Assembly: GCA_900073065.1 (NCBI GenBank)
Contig: FJOG01000006.1
Span: forward strand, 1,346,881 to 1,410,880
Direction of reading: 5' to 3'
Source: Phialocephala subalpina
Lineage: Eukaryota > Ascomycota > Leotiomycetes > Helotiales > Mollisiaceae
Length of the DNA: 64,000 nt
In this document: positions 9,980 to 20,159 of the stretch, one piece after another
How positions within the stretch are numbered: the first letter of the stretch is position 1
Layout: each line of letters starts with the position of its first letter
The notes under the pieces: generated by a model
Databases searched by the model: none
Told to the model about the DNA's origin: nothing
Seen by the model: only the letters and a program-made list of their open reading frames with translations
Program-made: the position numbers and the translations under genes

Positions 9980-12204
9980 GTTGATTTATGAATTTGTTTC
10001 GAATATATGTTCCCCGTCAAATCGCATCAGTATATGTTACGGCCTATCGGCCGTCGAGCCGTTCGGCCTGCCAGATGAAAGGCCAGGTCTGCAGATAGAA
10101 TTCGAGATGTGGTGGCAGATTTGAGCTTCCGTCTGGTCGTGAGAAGGTTCGCGGATTATTCGCAGCAGAAGCAGTCGAGCGTCGTTCAGTTCGTGGGTGA
10201 GGTATGTACAAGTGGAAGTTCGAAGATTGGTTATGTTCTTTGTTCTCAGTTTCCAACGCGTTAGGGGATCGTGCGCCGTGTCTGCTTAGATATTGTTAGT
10301 CTATGTCTTGTGTCATCGGCGGGGTCCTCACTCACCAGCTCGATGTCGAAGTATGACAGCGCAGTACGCCTCACATTCCTCTGGAGCAGGTGCAGGCGGA
10401 GGGGTAATCTTTGTGCTACAGCGAGGACGTGTGGACTGGCAACGATGCAAAACATCCAGGGCGACGAGGATGCTGACCAGCAGACGGTGTGTGGGAATAG
10501 ATGCACGGAGCGCCTTTTGGTTGTAGGGCTCACTCTGGCTCCAGGAGATCTAGGACGAGACGGTCCGTCGCCTCAATCCTCAATTGGTCGGGGCTGCCGA
10601 AACGAGCGCTGCGGAGCTGTCTGCGGGAGGGGATGCGCTATGACGCTGGTGTATCGCGATGGATGAACATGTTTTGTTTTTGACTTTTCGATAGAGGAGG
10701 GGCAGGTGAGCAGGGCAGATCCCAAAACAAAGTCCAACGTACGGGAGACGAACAGCGATCCGACTCTATATGGCTGAGGATATATTACACACAGTGGCCA
10801 TAATAGATTTCAGTCGGGGACAGCTTTGTGTGTGCAAGTCATCATTTTTGCCCCCCATTCATGCATCTGGCTCAGCTTCTGCCATCAGCGCGTTCATGCC
10901 CCCGCTCGGTACAGATTTCCAGGGGTTCACCCTCGCCTCTGAGATTGACTCCTTCCATAAACATTCTAGAAGCCTCGGGGATGCTTAATTGGTCGACCGC
11001 AACATTCGAGATAGACTTTGCGATGGAACACAGCATTCGTTCATGGCTTTGTCCCGTTACGGGGTTTGAGGTTGTGCATTGACGGTTTTCTGGAAGGAAA
11101 GAAGAGCTTATACGAGGTGCTGATTGGATTATGCGAAAGCTACGATTCAGGAGGCTGAACTCAGAGTCAGCAGAGGCCTCAACTCACCGCTGCACCCTCG
11201 ACCAAGGGTCGCCATCACACCTCGGGACGTCATCATTAGGTTCTCACGGCCTGAACTGGGCGTAAAATAAGCATAGAGGACGAGGGGAGGGAATGCAGTC
11301 TGATAAGCCTCTTGACCTTCTAGTTTCAGAAGGCTTTATCATCTGGGCATGGGGGTGAGCTTGGAGGTCAAGCAGCACGGGAACGTCGGAGTATTTTAAA
11401 CACGTGGGGAAGCTTCGATCTGTGACCTGCATCTCTCCTTGCGAGCTTCATGGAAAACCGTGGGGGAAGAATTCTAGATTTCATACTACCCCTACATATC
11501 AGGGGATCGGTACAACCAGTGGACTGGAGATGTCGTTCACGGGCTGCATATTGTATGCCATCTTGTAAAGGCTCTTGTGGGATCAATCGTGGTCCAGCAG
11601 AATATCGCCGTTCGGAAGGGCCTTGTAATTGGAAGTGAAGCTGCGAAACGCGAGGTTCAGCGCGTATCCCTTCAATGAGTCTTTCCCGATTAGGCCACAG
11701 CATCACTAGCTCAGCACAGCACAGGTTCATACTTGGTGGTATGACTCCAAAAATGCGGTGATTCGAGGAACAAGTAGCCGTTCCCATCAAGGGGATATTG
11801 CAGTTCAACATGCTTTTACTTTGTTGATGGGTCTTGCACTTCGAAAAGCTGGAGATGCAACGGAGGTCAGAGGAAGAGTATGGAAAATCTCGTCAATTGC
11901 AATGATACACAAATTCCTTCTCCTGCCAACGTAGAGTTGAGGTAGAACCAAAGTGCATAGCATGTATTAACTAAACGATGTGGTCAACGAGGTGGCCGAG
12001 GCGGGGCAAGCCTGAAGCTGATCTAAGGAACCACACAGGCAAATATCAGAATCTCTCCCCGGAAAAGTGATCCTATTCCCCACATTTCCTTAGCTCCCTT
12101 CCAATTCTAACCTCCGTAATCACATGCTGAAGGTCAAAAAGGTCAACACCCTTCAGCGTCTTATCTTGTACATAATACTGGATACGAGTGCAATTGTGCG
12201 GCCA
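9980..12204. other. Long intergenic stretch, no supported gene
   Basis: The promoter of the cNMP-binding gene must lie at its left end. Several frames of 70-147 codons exist (10271-10666 plus, 11368-11811 minus), but they overlap frames of equal length on the other strand and show no domain, signal peptide or splice pattern that I can defend. Confidence 0.5.
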
Positions 12205-13027
12205 TCAATAAACGAAGGGATGAAGACTCTCAGGGCGCTCGAGACCCGTCTCTCCGACTGCCGGATCCGTATGATTGTGAAAGTCGCAGGGTCTCGCGGA
12301 CCATGGTTCTGGTGCCAGCTCTGGTTTCAGCTCTGGAGAGGTATGTTGTGCCAGTAGATTGATGTGCCGGACGTGGAAAAATATCCGCCTCTGAAGATCG
12401 CGATTGTCCTCAGTGAGAGAATACAGTTCGTCGACACCATAATGTGTAGAAGTTGGTGCTTGATCGGGTGCTAATGGCTGCGGTATCGAGTATATCAGCA
12501 CGTCGTAAAAGAATGAGGATATAAACATTCGTAAAGATGACATCTCATGGGTGTTGTCGCACACGTATTTGGTTCAAGCCGAGAACATCTCAAACTTAAC
12601 CGTGGCCCTTTACCACAAGCCTTCAGATATCTAATGATTGAATCGATCGCAAGATTCTGCAAAAGCTTCATATCGTATTTTCTGCCAGACAGCAGAGCTT
12701 CAGTCTGATCCAGCAGCAAGGGATTGGCTCTTTGCGAGGCCGGGAGGGAGTTCGGGTCTGCAAGTGGTTCCAGATCACCTGTACAGCACCATCTGGACAG
12801 TTCTTCCCAAGCTTCGACATCGTCCTCCGGAAATTCCACCATTTATTCAAGGCCTTCGCGGAAACGGCTATTGAACATCTTGTCGAAGAACTCCGCTGCG
12901 TCGGTGAGCATAGCATTATGAACTCGAAATACCCTCAAGGTCTCGCTCACTTTGATGGTAATGACAGGCGATTCTAACTTCTAGGATCAATCACATCCAG
13001 CCCAGATGATGATGGAGCAGCAACCAT
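12205..13027 (-). pseudogene. BTB/POZ-domain protein, decayed
   Basis: Read on the minus strand, three frames together spell a fungal BTB/POZ protein. It begins MVAAPSSSGLDVIDPR (ATG at 13027) and shifts frame near 12970 to SPVITIKVSETLRVF and LTDAAEFFDKMFNSRFREGL. It then meets a TAA at 12845-12843 and continues in the same frame as MVEFPEDDVEAWEELSRW. A second shift near 12570 leads to KYVCDNTHEMSSLRMFISSF, the helical C-terminal part that follows BTB in these proteins. BTB proteins dimerise and often act as Cullin-3 adaptors. With one nonsense codon and two frameshifts, this copy should not make the full protein. The TAA may derive from CAA or GAA; only the first would be RIP-like. Confidence 0.7.
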
Positions 13028-13622
13028 ACTCAGCGTAAGTTAGATGAACATAGTTGCTGCCATTTGGTCGAAAGAAGTCGGGCTTGTAAGGCAACGTAGT
13101 ACACCATCGCCCGGCGGGAGCATCATCATTGCCGGTATCAGAGACTTCTCTTCGTCTTTCTTGAAACATAATTTCGATATCGATGCTGTCGAAGAGTGAA
13201 CTCGCAGATTGGTAGAGCAAGCTTGTGGGGAAGGAATCAAAGTAGGAAGCAATACGCTTGTGGAAAGGAGAAATTGAAAGAAACGAAGTAAATCGACGCC
13301 AGTCGATGCTGTGGTAGTTGATAAAAAGCGTCGAGGGAACGCGAATGAGATAGGTAGCTTTGACATTAGGAACTCTAACCTAATCCCTAAACGCTGCTCG
13401 GCGCAAAAGGAGAACGAGAAACCCATTGAGGTTGGCCATTCCCGATGATAGAACAGAGACAGTAGACAGTGAACTGAGGTTTTGTCCAGTACATGGTTGC
13501 CCAGTAGATGGTGTCAATGTAAAATAATATCTTCTATGAAAGAGAAAAATCGGATGTGCTGCTGGTGAGCGAGAAAGTCTTTGTTCCTCATTGGCTGAGT
13601 CATCCATCTTTAAGGCAAACTA
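13028..13622. other. Intergenic, no supported gene
   Basis: Minus-strand frames here (13040-13426, 13380-13607) overlap each other and show no recognisable domain. Composition becomes AT-rich towards the transposon boundary at about 13,620. Confidence 0.45.
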
Positions 13623-13624
13623 TA

Positions 13625-15106
13625 CACACTAGTTGTGCAATACCCCAAAAGTCGAAAAATAGCAACTTTTCAAAAACCCCTTTGCATGCATAACACTTTA
13701 AATCTAGCTCTAAGATAGATCATTCTATAGCTTATATAAAGGAGTATTTATTACTATAAATGTTTTCTCGTTAAGTTGTTTTTTGCGGCTATTATAAGTA
13801 GTGTTTTTGAGGCAACTTTATAATTTTTTTCGAGAGGCAAAAGTTAATGCTTGCGATTTTACGTTTAAAGCATCAATACCCCGCCACAGAGGTCAGTCCA
13901 AAATAAGTTATTCGCACTAAACCAAAAAGAGTGCAATTAGCAATATATGTACTATTTTGGTACTCTGGATAATAGTTACGCCAAGACTTCTAGAGACTTC
14001 CTCAATAGCAGGGGAAATTGCCCAATCAGATTTCCAGAATTTGTGAATTGTTACTTGCTTAAGTTAAGGTGCTTGGTAGAGATTTTGCAACTATTACCCC
14101 GAGTACGAAGTATAAGTATCGCTAAAGTATTTTATGCAATTATCTCTTAGTTTGAATAATTTAAAGTTGAGATTTTGGAGTTATACTTTCGTACTTTGTA
14201 NNNNNNNNNNNNNNNNNNNNNNNNNNNNNNNNNNNNNNNNNNNNNNNNNNNNNNNNNNNNNNNNNNNNNNNNNNNNNNNNNNNNNNNNNNNNNNNNNNNN
14301 NNNNNNNNNNNNNNNNNNNNNNNNNNNNNNNNNNNNNNNNNNNNNNNNNNNNNNNNNNNNNNNNNNNNNNNNNNNNNNNNNNNNNNNNNNNNNNNNNNNN
14401 NNNNNNNNNNNNNNNNNNNNNNNNNNNNNNNNNNNNNNNNNNNNNNNNNNNNNNNNNNNNNNNNNNNNNNNNNNNNNNNNNNNNNNNNNNNNNNNNNNNN
14501 NNNNNNNNNNNNNNNNNNNNNNNNNNNNNNNNNNNNNNNNNNNNNNNNNNNNNNNNNNNNNNNNNNNNNNNNNNNNNNNNNNNNNNNNNNNNNNNNNNNN
14601 NNNNNNNNNNNNNNNNNNNNNNNNNNNNNNNNNNNNNNNNNNNNNNNNNNNNNNNNNNNNNNNNNNNNNNNNNNTAAGGCGTAATAATCGTTCATTTTCT
14701 GTCTGTGCGGCTCTCGAATATTCGATGAGAACAAGGGGTTTTAACTAATGAAGCCTTGAAAATCTTCTAGTCGTTACTTGATCCAGTTTAAAGGAATCCG
14801 AGAAGCTTAGACATAAAAATGTACGATTGTTGCGCTCTATAAGAAAGTAGTTGCATCGCATTTTGGTGGGGTCGCTTAATTTAGTTGATACTTAACGCCA
14901 AGAGTCAAAAATCATAAAAACCTTTATTTTTGTATATATGATTTTATAAGATAGCTTAGAAAGATGTACGAGAGAAGATTCATGTTGCAAAAGGTAGAAG
15001 AGGGTATAAAATATCATTTCCCTAAGTTACGGCACTCTAAGAGCGTTAGTGGTAGTGCTATGAGAGCGTAACTTTTGGGTTTTTGGGGTGTTGCATAACT
15101 AGTGTG
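13625..15106. mobile_element. AT-rich remnant with mariner-like terminal inverted repeats, interrupted by the assembly gap
   Basis: The left end (13625-13650) and the reverse complement of the right end (15081-15106) match at 24 of 26 positions, beginning CACACTAGTT. Both ends are bordered by the dinucleotide TA (13623-13624 and 15107-15108), the target duplication of Tc1/mariner-type elements. The two mismatches are transitions. The interior is very AT-rich, lacks any coding frame in the visible part, and contains 474 unknown bases. It is probably a RIP-mutated or non-autonomous copy; a transposase could be hidden only in the gap. The superfamily assignment rests on TA plus inverted repeats alone. 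Confidence 0.6.
14201..14674. other. Assembly gap (474 N)
   Basis: Unknown bases, presumably unresolved because the surrounding AT-rich element is repeated in the genome. Frames that appear to cross it are artefacts. Confidence 0.99.
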
Positions 15107-15108
15107 TA

Positions 15109-15278
15109 CTTTGGTCTTTGGGTAAATAATCGCACCCCTGAGGGTTGATGCTTCTAGCACATTCCACATACAAAAGGTCCTCGCAAGCTCAAAATCCAGC
15201 TATCTGATTCGATAAAGCCCTGGTTTGAGGCTAAGTCTAAAACCCTCAGGGGTGCGATTATTTATCCAAAGACCATAG
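15109..15278. mobile_element. 170-bp MITE with long terminal inverted repeats
   Basis: Bases 15109-15146 and 15241-15278 form near-perfect inverted repeats of 38 bp (two mismatches). The core includes AATAATCGCACCCCTGAGGG. The element is flanked by TA on both sides (15107-15108, 15279-15280), consistent with a Tc1/mariner-derived miniature element. The inner 94 bp have no coding potential. It abuts the larger element, sharing its right TA, and ends about 165 bp before the start codon of the GHITM-type gene, so it may lie in that gene's promoter. Confidence 0.75.
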
Positions 15279-15442
15279 TATATGGTTTGCCTTACATCTT
15301 TCTGGAAAGCTCCTTCGGCCACTAAAAATCGGAACCTTAACTCCGGATTGACGTAGACATCGTCGCCTTCCCCTCGAATAAATATCTTCGTCCTCAATCC
15401 ACCTCAGGCAATTGAATCTCCTTTCGCAAACCTATCGACAAG

Positions 15443-16512
15443 ATGGCATTCACAATGCGACAGCCATTCAAGCTCACATCCGCCCTTGCGGGGGCTTCGA
15501 AAACAGCCTTCAGATCCGCGCCCGTCCGATCATTCCATAGCTCTCGACCTGCGGCGAACTTCTTCACATCACGAACTACTGCACCCTCTAGCAGTCTTGT
15601 CAAAGCTCGAAATGCTTTTCGACAATCGAGAACATATATGCAACAGCCTGTTGCAGCACCGAACAATAGCAACTTGGTGCAGAAGCTGGTGGTTGGAGGC
15701 GCAATCTTCGGAGGAACCTTCCTCGCTATTCAGTTCGTCTTCAACAGGGAAACACGAGAAGATGGAGGCATGCCACCATATGAGAGAGCGTACCTGAACG
15801 ATACCTTCATGCATACTGGCTTGGGTGTTGGTATTATCGGCCTCTCTGCGAGAGCTATGTTCCAGAGCGGAATGATGTACAGAATGATGGCAACAAATCC
15901 TTGGGTCGTTATGATCGGAGGACTTGCTGTCAGCATCGGAACCATGATGGGTACAAGAGCTGTCGACCCAGATAAGTGAGTATTCTACTTCAGTCATTTC
16001 TTGAAGTTTGCTAACAGATTCGTAGCTACGTCCCCAAGTACGCTCTGTGGACTGCCTTCAACGCCACACAGGGAATGCTTCTTGCACCTCTGCTTTTTAT
16101 GGCTCCTCCTGCCCTCATTGCTCGTGCCGGTCTCTACACAGTGGCAATGATGGGTTCAATCTCATTCGTTGGAGCTACCGCAAAGCAGGAGAAGTACCTG
16201 TACCTCGGCGGACCTCTCCTCGCAGGTGCAGCTCTCGTCGCTGTCTCTGGATTCGCCCCTCTCATCCTCCCAGCCACCGCTGTCCGAACACTGGCTTTCA
16301 CTGAGAACATCTGGCTCTACGGAGGATTGGCAGTCTTCGGAGGTTTCACACTCTACGATGTCCAGAAGGTTCTGGCTCACGCTAGAATGGCTGAGCGGGG
16401 TCTTATCCGCAAGGATGCAGTTAACGAGAGCATCAGCTTGGAGTTGGACTTCCTGAACATCTTCATCCGAATGGTCCAGATCTTGATGATGCAGCAAAAC
16501 AGGAGGAAGTAG
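15443..16512 (+). CDS. GHITM/TMBIM5-type inner mitochondrial membrane protein (Bax-inhibitor-1 family)
   Basis: Two exons (15443-15975 and 16026-16512, 50-nt intron) give 339 residues. The first 60-70 residues are rich in Arg, Ser and Ala without acidic residues (SALAGASKTAFRSAPVRS), a typical mitochondrial presequence. About seven hydrophobic segments follow from residue 80, including VVGGAIFGGTFLAIQFVF and the block YVPKYALWTAFNATQGMLLA. Near the C-terminus is LYDVQKVLAHA and a final hydrophobic ELDFLNIFIRMVQILMM, as in the BI-1/GHITM family. Animal GHITM maintains cristae and mediates inner-membrane ion exchange; the fungal role is less defined. The splice creates Asn (AA|C) in DPDNYVPKY, matching the family. 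Its 3' end converges on the MsrA gene. Confidence 0.9.
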
Positions 16513-16847
16513 ACGTGTACAATGGAGTGGGGTCTTTGCATATATGGTAGTTTAGGAGCTTTGGGGATGCTGGGTCTGTTTTATTGAAGGAGAGTTTACG
16601 AATCTCCTCTCTTTTGTTATATTAGCGGTGACACACCGAGACTTCAAAAATCTGAATTCCTTACGCGAAGAGCAATCAAACGTCTTCGTAGTATTCATGT
16701 TCTCAATTTTGGTACGCATTTCCCTCAACGAAAGTCTGGGTATCGCACGAAGCTATTGAAAAGTAGCAAAAGACTCGCAATTCCGCATTACCTTACAATC
16801 TATATCATCACATCATAACCTCCCCCAGTTCCCTCTCCACATCCCCC
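16513..16847. other. Convergent 3' region
   Basis: This 335-bp interval lies between the stop codons of the GHITM-type gene (plus) and MsrA (minus) and must hold both 3' UTRs and polyadenylation signals. No further coding feature is seen. Confidence 0.5.
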
Positions 16848-17528
16848 TCATTCCAAAGGCGGAAAGCTCCTCAAGAAATGACTAGGACATTCGTACCCGC
16901 CTGGGTTGACTTCGAGATACTTCTGATGATAAGCCTCCGCATCCCACCATTCTCCAGCAGGCAGAATCTCTGTAACAATCTTCCCCTTCCACCAGTTCTC
17001 ATTCGCTAGCTTTGTGACTTCCCGCGCGATACTCTCTTGATCGGCGTTGTGGAAGAAGATACCCGAGCGGTATTGGGAGCCTGTGTCTGGACCTTGACGG
17101 TTGGAGGTTGTGGGGTCGTGCATTTTGTAGAAGAATTCGAGGAGTTGGCGGTAGGTGATCTTGCTTGGGTCATAGGTTACTTGCAACGCTTCCGCATCTA
17201 CATCAATCACAAGTCAGCATTCATCCCACTCTCCAGACAGACAAAGATTGAACGTACGTCCTGTTCTCCCTGAGCAGACTGCTCTGTAGCTAGGACTGTC
17301 GGTATTGCCCCCAATATACCCTACTCTAGCGTCGTACAATCCTTTGTTTTTGAATTCCTTCCGATACATATGTTCAACGCCCCAGAAACAGCCCGCTGCG
17401 ATGGTAGCTTTCTGTGCGCCTTCGGGGTTCGAGATAGGAGCTATTTCTCCGGGCGCGAGACCGAGCGTAGTGCTTGTGTTTAAAAGCCGGATGAAGCGGT
17501 TGAGGAAGGTGGGCATTGTGAATGCCAT
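16848..17528 (-). CDS. MXR1: Peptide methionine-(S)-S-oxide reductase (MsrA)
   Basis: MsrA reduces methionine-S-sulfoxide in proteins and free methionine, using thioredoxin. Two exons (17528-17258, 17197-16848, 60-nt intron) give about 206 residues. The catalytic motif GCFWG lies at about residue 47-51 (IAAGCFWGVEHMYRKEF). The family blocks YDARVGYIGG, QGPDTGSQYRSGIFFHN and the C-terminal NPGGYECPSHF all follow in order; Cys in the last block is a likely resolving cysteine. The splice GGAC|AT restores SGRTGHAEALQVTYDP. The frame is open for 71 codons upstream of the chosen ATG. I prefer MAFTMPTFLNRF because fungal MsrA proteins begin about 40-50 residues before GCFWG. A longer form starting at 17741 would add a hydrophobic stretch and cannot be excluded. 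Confidence 0.93.
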
Positions 17529-19113
17529 TAGGAGGACGATTACTGAATAGAGGAGGGTGCGGGGTGTGAGTTGAGGCAGATTGTGTGCTGGTAATAGATT
17601 GGTGTGTTGATCTTGGTTGATGGATGGTGAGTGAAGGTGAGAGGTGATTGAGATGTTATATGGATTTGAGGAGAAGCGGTGGTTGTGTATTTGGATTCGG
17701 ATTTGCCTCTCACGGTTGAAGTGTATCAAATCGTCATGCAAGCCTCGGAGTTGGGATGGAGGGGCTGAAGCTCTGCGGGCGAATCAGGAGCTTGGGATCT
17801 TGCGCCACACTTTGATTCCAAAGATACGATTCCAGATGCGAATTCCAAATCTTTGTTTCATGCAGAAACATGCGGAAACATGGCTGATTCCAACCTTCGA
17901 GTTTCTACATTCTCATCATCCATTGCATCTTTATTTCTCCTGCTGAATCCTGAGCTCACTGAAGATGCCTGGCTGGTCTAGGGCGAAGTACGTGGCAGGT
18001 ACTTCAAAATCACGTGAAGTTCACCTTCATTCTTCTTTTCTGTCCTCCTTGATAGTGATGGGGAATCGAGTGTTCTATGGTAGCTGCAACGCTTCATATC
18101 CACTATTGATCATTTAGAGTCTTTGTTAACAATTGTGTGGTTGTCACAGAAATACAGCACTCAGGATCCACGTCTATTTCAAACAATTAATTGTGCACAT
18201 CGCAGATGTACGGTATGCCCAGTCCTAGGGGGACGGCAAAGATGAACACCTCGATTTTTTTCAGTCATCACACACTCGGAATTTGTTGAATTGGTCCAGG
18301 TCCGTTTGTCAAAACATACAAACGTTTCTCGCTACCTTTAGGGGCAGCTCGCTTAATCAGGAAAGGGGCAACCCAACTCGAACATCGCAAGGCCATGACA
18401 GTCTAGGAGCAGATCTGGAAGCTAGGACAACAGAAAACATAAGTGCCGCTCAGAGATGCAGCTTCTATGCTCTCCGTGCTTCATCAGCTTGCGTAACCTT
18501 CGGAGACCTCTCCGATGGACAATGATCGATGCACTTGCTAGGCCATGATCATTACAAGACGATCCCGATCTTGCATATGGACATCTATATCATATGGCTA
18601 TGCCTCGAAGTGATTGGTGAAATACCCCAATGACCTCACAAACTATGGACGAACGAAGTATATCCCGCGCGCCGTAAGTTCGCCACCCACTAACATCCCG
18701 CATTCGCTTACTAGGTGCTTCTAAAGTCGTTCCAGTACTATGCCACCAACCTCTAGCCTCGTTGTGAGGCTGGATATCTTGATTGTCCAACATCCGCAGC
18801 CCGTGTCATTCGACTGCAGTATGTGAGCGGCTTCGAAACTTTGATAAAGCATACGTACATGCGGAGGTCGGGATGCATCAAAATCCATAACATCAGAAAA
18901 TGATATCGTCATTGAAATTTAGGCAGCATGTTACAAATGTTGGACACTTGGCAAATGACATAGAAGTCGTCCATGAAGACAGCATATAAGGAGGCATTAA
19001 TCCCCTCAACAGTAATCTATCATCACATCCAAAAGCTTCAAACGCACAACCATCCACTCAAACAACACCAACTTCACTTCCTCAAACCCATACCAACTAC
19101 CACAAACCTCACA
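17529..19113. other. Intergenic, no supported gene; promoter of the following small gene at its right end
   Basis: This holds the MsrA upstream region on the left. A 60-codon minus frame at 18721-18912 could contain an intron but resembles nothing I know. No tRNA or repeat was seen. The last 130 bp are a CA-rich 5' leader. Confidence 0.5.
18985..18990 (+). promoter_or_regulatory. TATA-like box
   Basis: TATAAG occurs about 125 bp before the ATG of the small hydrophilic protein. It is followed by a long CA/CT-rich leader lacking ATGs in its final part, as is common in strongly expressed or stress-induced fungal genes. Confidence 0.4.
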
Positions 19114-19422
19114 ATGTCAGCCATGCAAGACACCTTAGCCACCGCCCGAGCCGGCGAAACCGCTTACGAGAACTCCAAAGGTCAAGGAGTCTCTCACGCC
19201 ACCGATTCCTCCGTTCCAGAGCCAGTCCAACGCAAAGCTCCCGCCAGCGTCGAAGACAAGCTCCCAGATAGTGTCCACGACACTGGATCAAACCCAAAGA
19301 CTGGAAAGGTCAGCCATGCTACTGGTGATAGCAAGGTGCCACTCAAGGTGCAGGAGGCGTTACCCGCCAAGGTCGAGAAGATTGTTCCGAATGCTATTCA
19401 TGATACGAGGGGTGCTTTGTAA
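19114..19422 (+). CDS. Small hydrophilic repeat protein (stress/LEA-like, fungal-specific)
   Basis: A 102-residue intronless protein beginning MSAMQDTLATARAGETAYENS. It has no hydrophobic segment and is built from two copies of a roughly 40-residue unit: VSHATDSSVPEPVQ...LPDSVHDTG and VSHATGDSKVPLKVQ...VPNAIHDTRG. Such Gly/Ser/Lys-rich, disordered proteins with VSHAT and VHDTG motifs are widespread in ascomycetes and have no established biochemical role; comparison with desiccation/LEA proteins is only by composition. The upstream leader is also open in frame (to 18973), but this ATG follows a CA-rich leader with A at -3 and gives the compositionally uniform protein. Confidence 0.8.
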   Translation: MSAMQDTLATARAGETAYENSKGQGVSHATDSSVPEPVQRKAPASVEDKLPDSVHDTGSNPKTGKVSHATGDSKVPLKVQEALPAKVEKIVPNAIHDTRGAL

Positions 19423-20159
19423 GCGGAAACTTGAAGGTCGATGTGATATGATTGTAAGATATTGCTTTAGGATCGGGAAGATATTGTAATTTTAGCCTCA
19501 AGGATGATTCAGTGAGATGTTTCTGTCACAGCCTAGTACAAACTGCAAATATCGGAACTTCCGGGTTTGACGAAGTATAGCGGCTTGCACCGTTGCCTAA
19601 TCTGATAGCTCTTCGATGTGTTTCGTATATCACGTCTCAAGTGTGTCTTGCATAGAAACCATGTGTACCGGTTTGAAGGCGGCTGCGCGTACGGCGGTGT
19701 TGATGATTGTTTCGTACTTTGCCAATCATGTTTTTCCCAACGTACACCAATCATAAAAGTTGACAAACAACCTTCCTTTGGAGTACTTGAAATTCGCCTT
19801 GAGCTTTCGACACATCAAGAGCATTGCAGACCCATTATATATATATCACGTGTACTCGGAGCTTGGGAGGAAAGGGGGGAAGACTTCGGCATGCGGAGTC
19901 CCTTTAGATAGAAACGTTCATTTCATTGGATCTACGGGACAATATAACGAGCGTTAGTATGCGCTTATATATAAGCTTAAATTTCGAATATTTGGTTCAG
20001 ATATCTTGACTATTGAGCCTTTGTCTTCATCCGCCTTTACCTTCAACACAACTTCACAAGGTCTCTCCACAACGCTATTGGGGGTATTCAATTGGTGCTA
20101 CCTCTCGTAATAACACCTTTCAATTCTACAACAAAAGCGCTTTACAACTTGCTATCAAC
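19423..20159. other. Intergenic, no supported gene
   Basis: Short frames only. The right end should contain the promoter of the first 2EXR/DUF7730-like paralogue, including a run of pyrimidine-rich leader sequence. Confidence 0.5.

Noticed and set aside
11368..11811. 147-codon minus frame
   Set aside because: No motif, opposite strand open as well, no splice or promoter support.
14134..14748. Frames of 169-204 codons crossing the N gap
   Set aside because: They consist almost wholly of unknown residues.
15109..15278. Long hairpin as a microRNA-like precursor or terminator
   Set aside because: TA target duplications on both sides and the 38-bp terminal repeats fit a MITE better.
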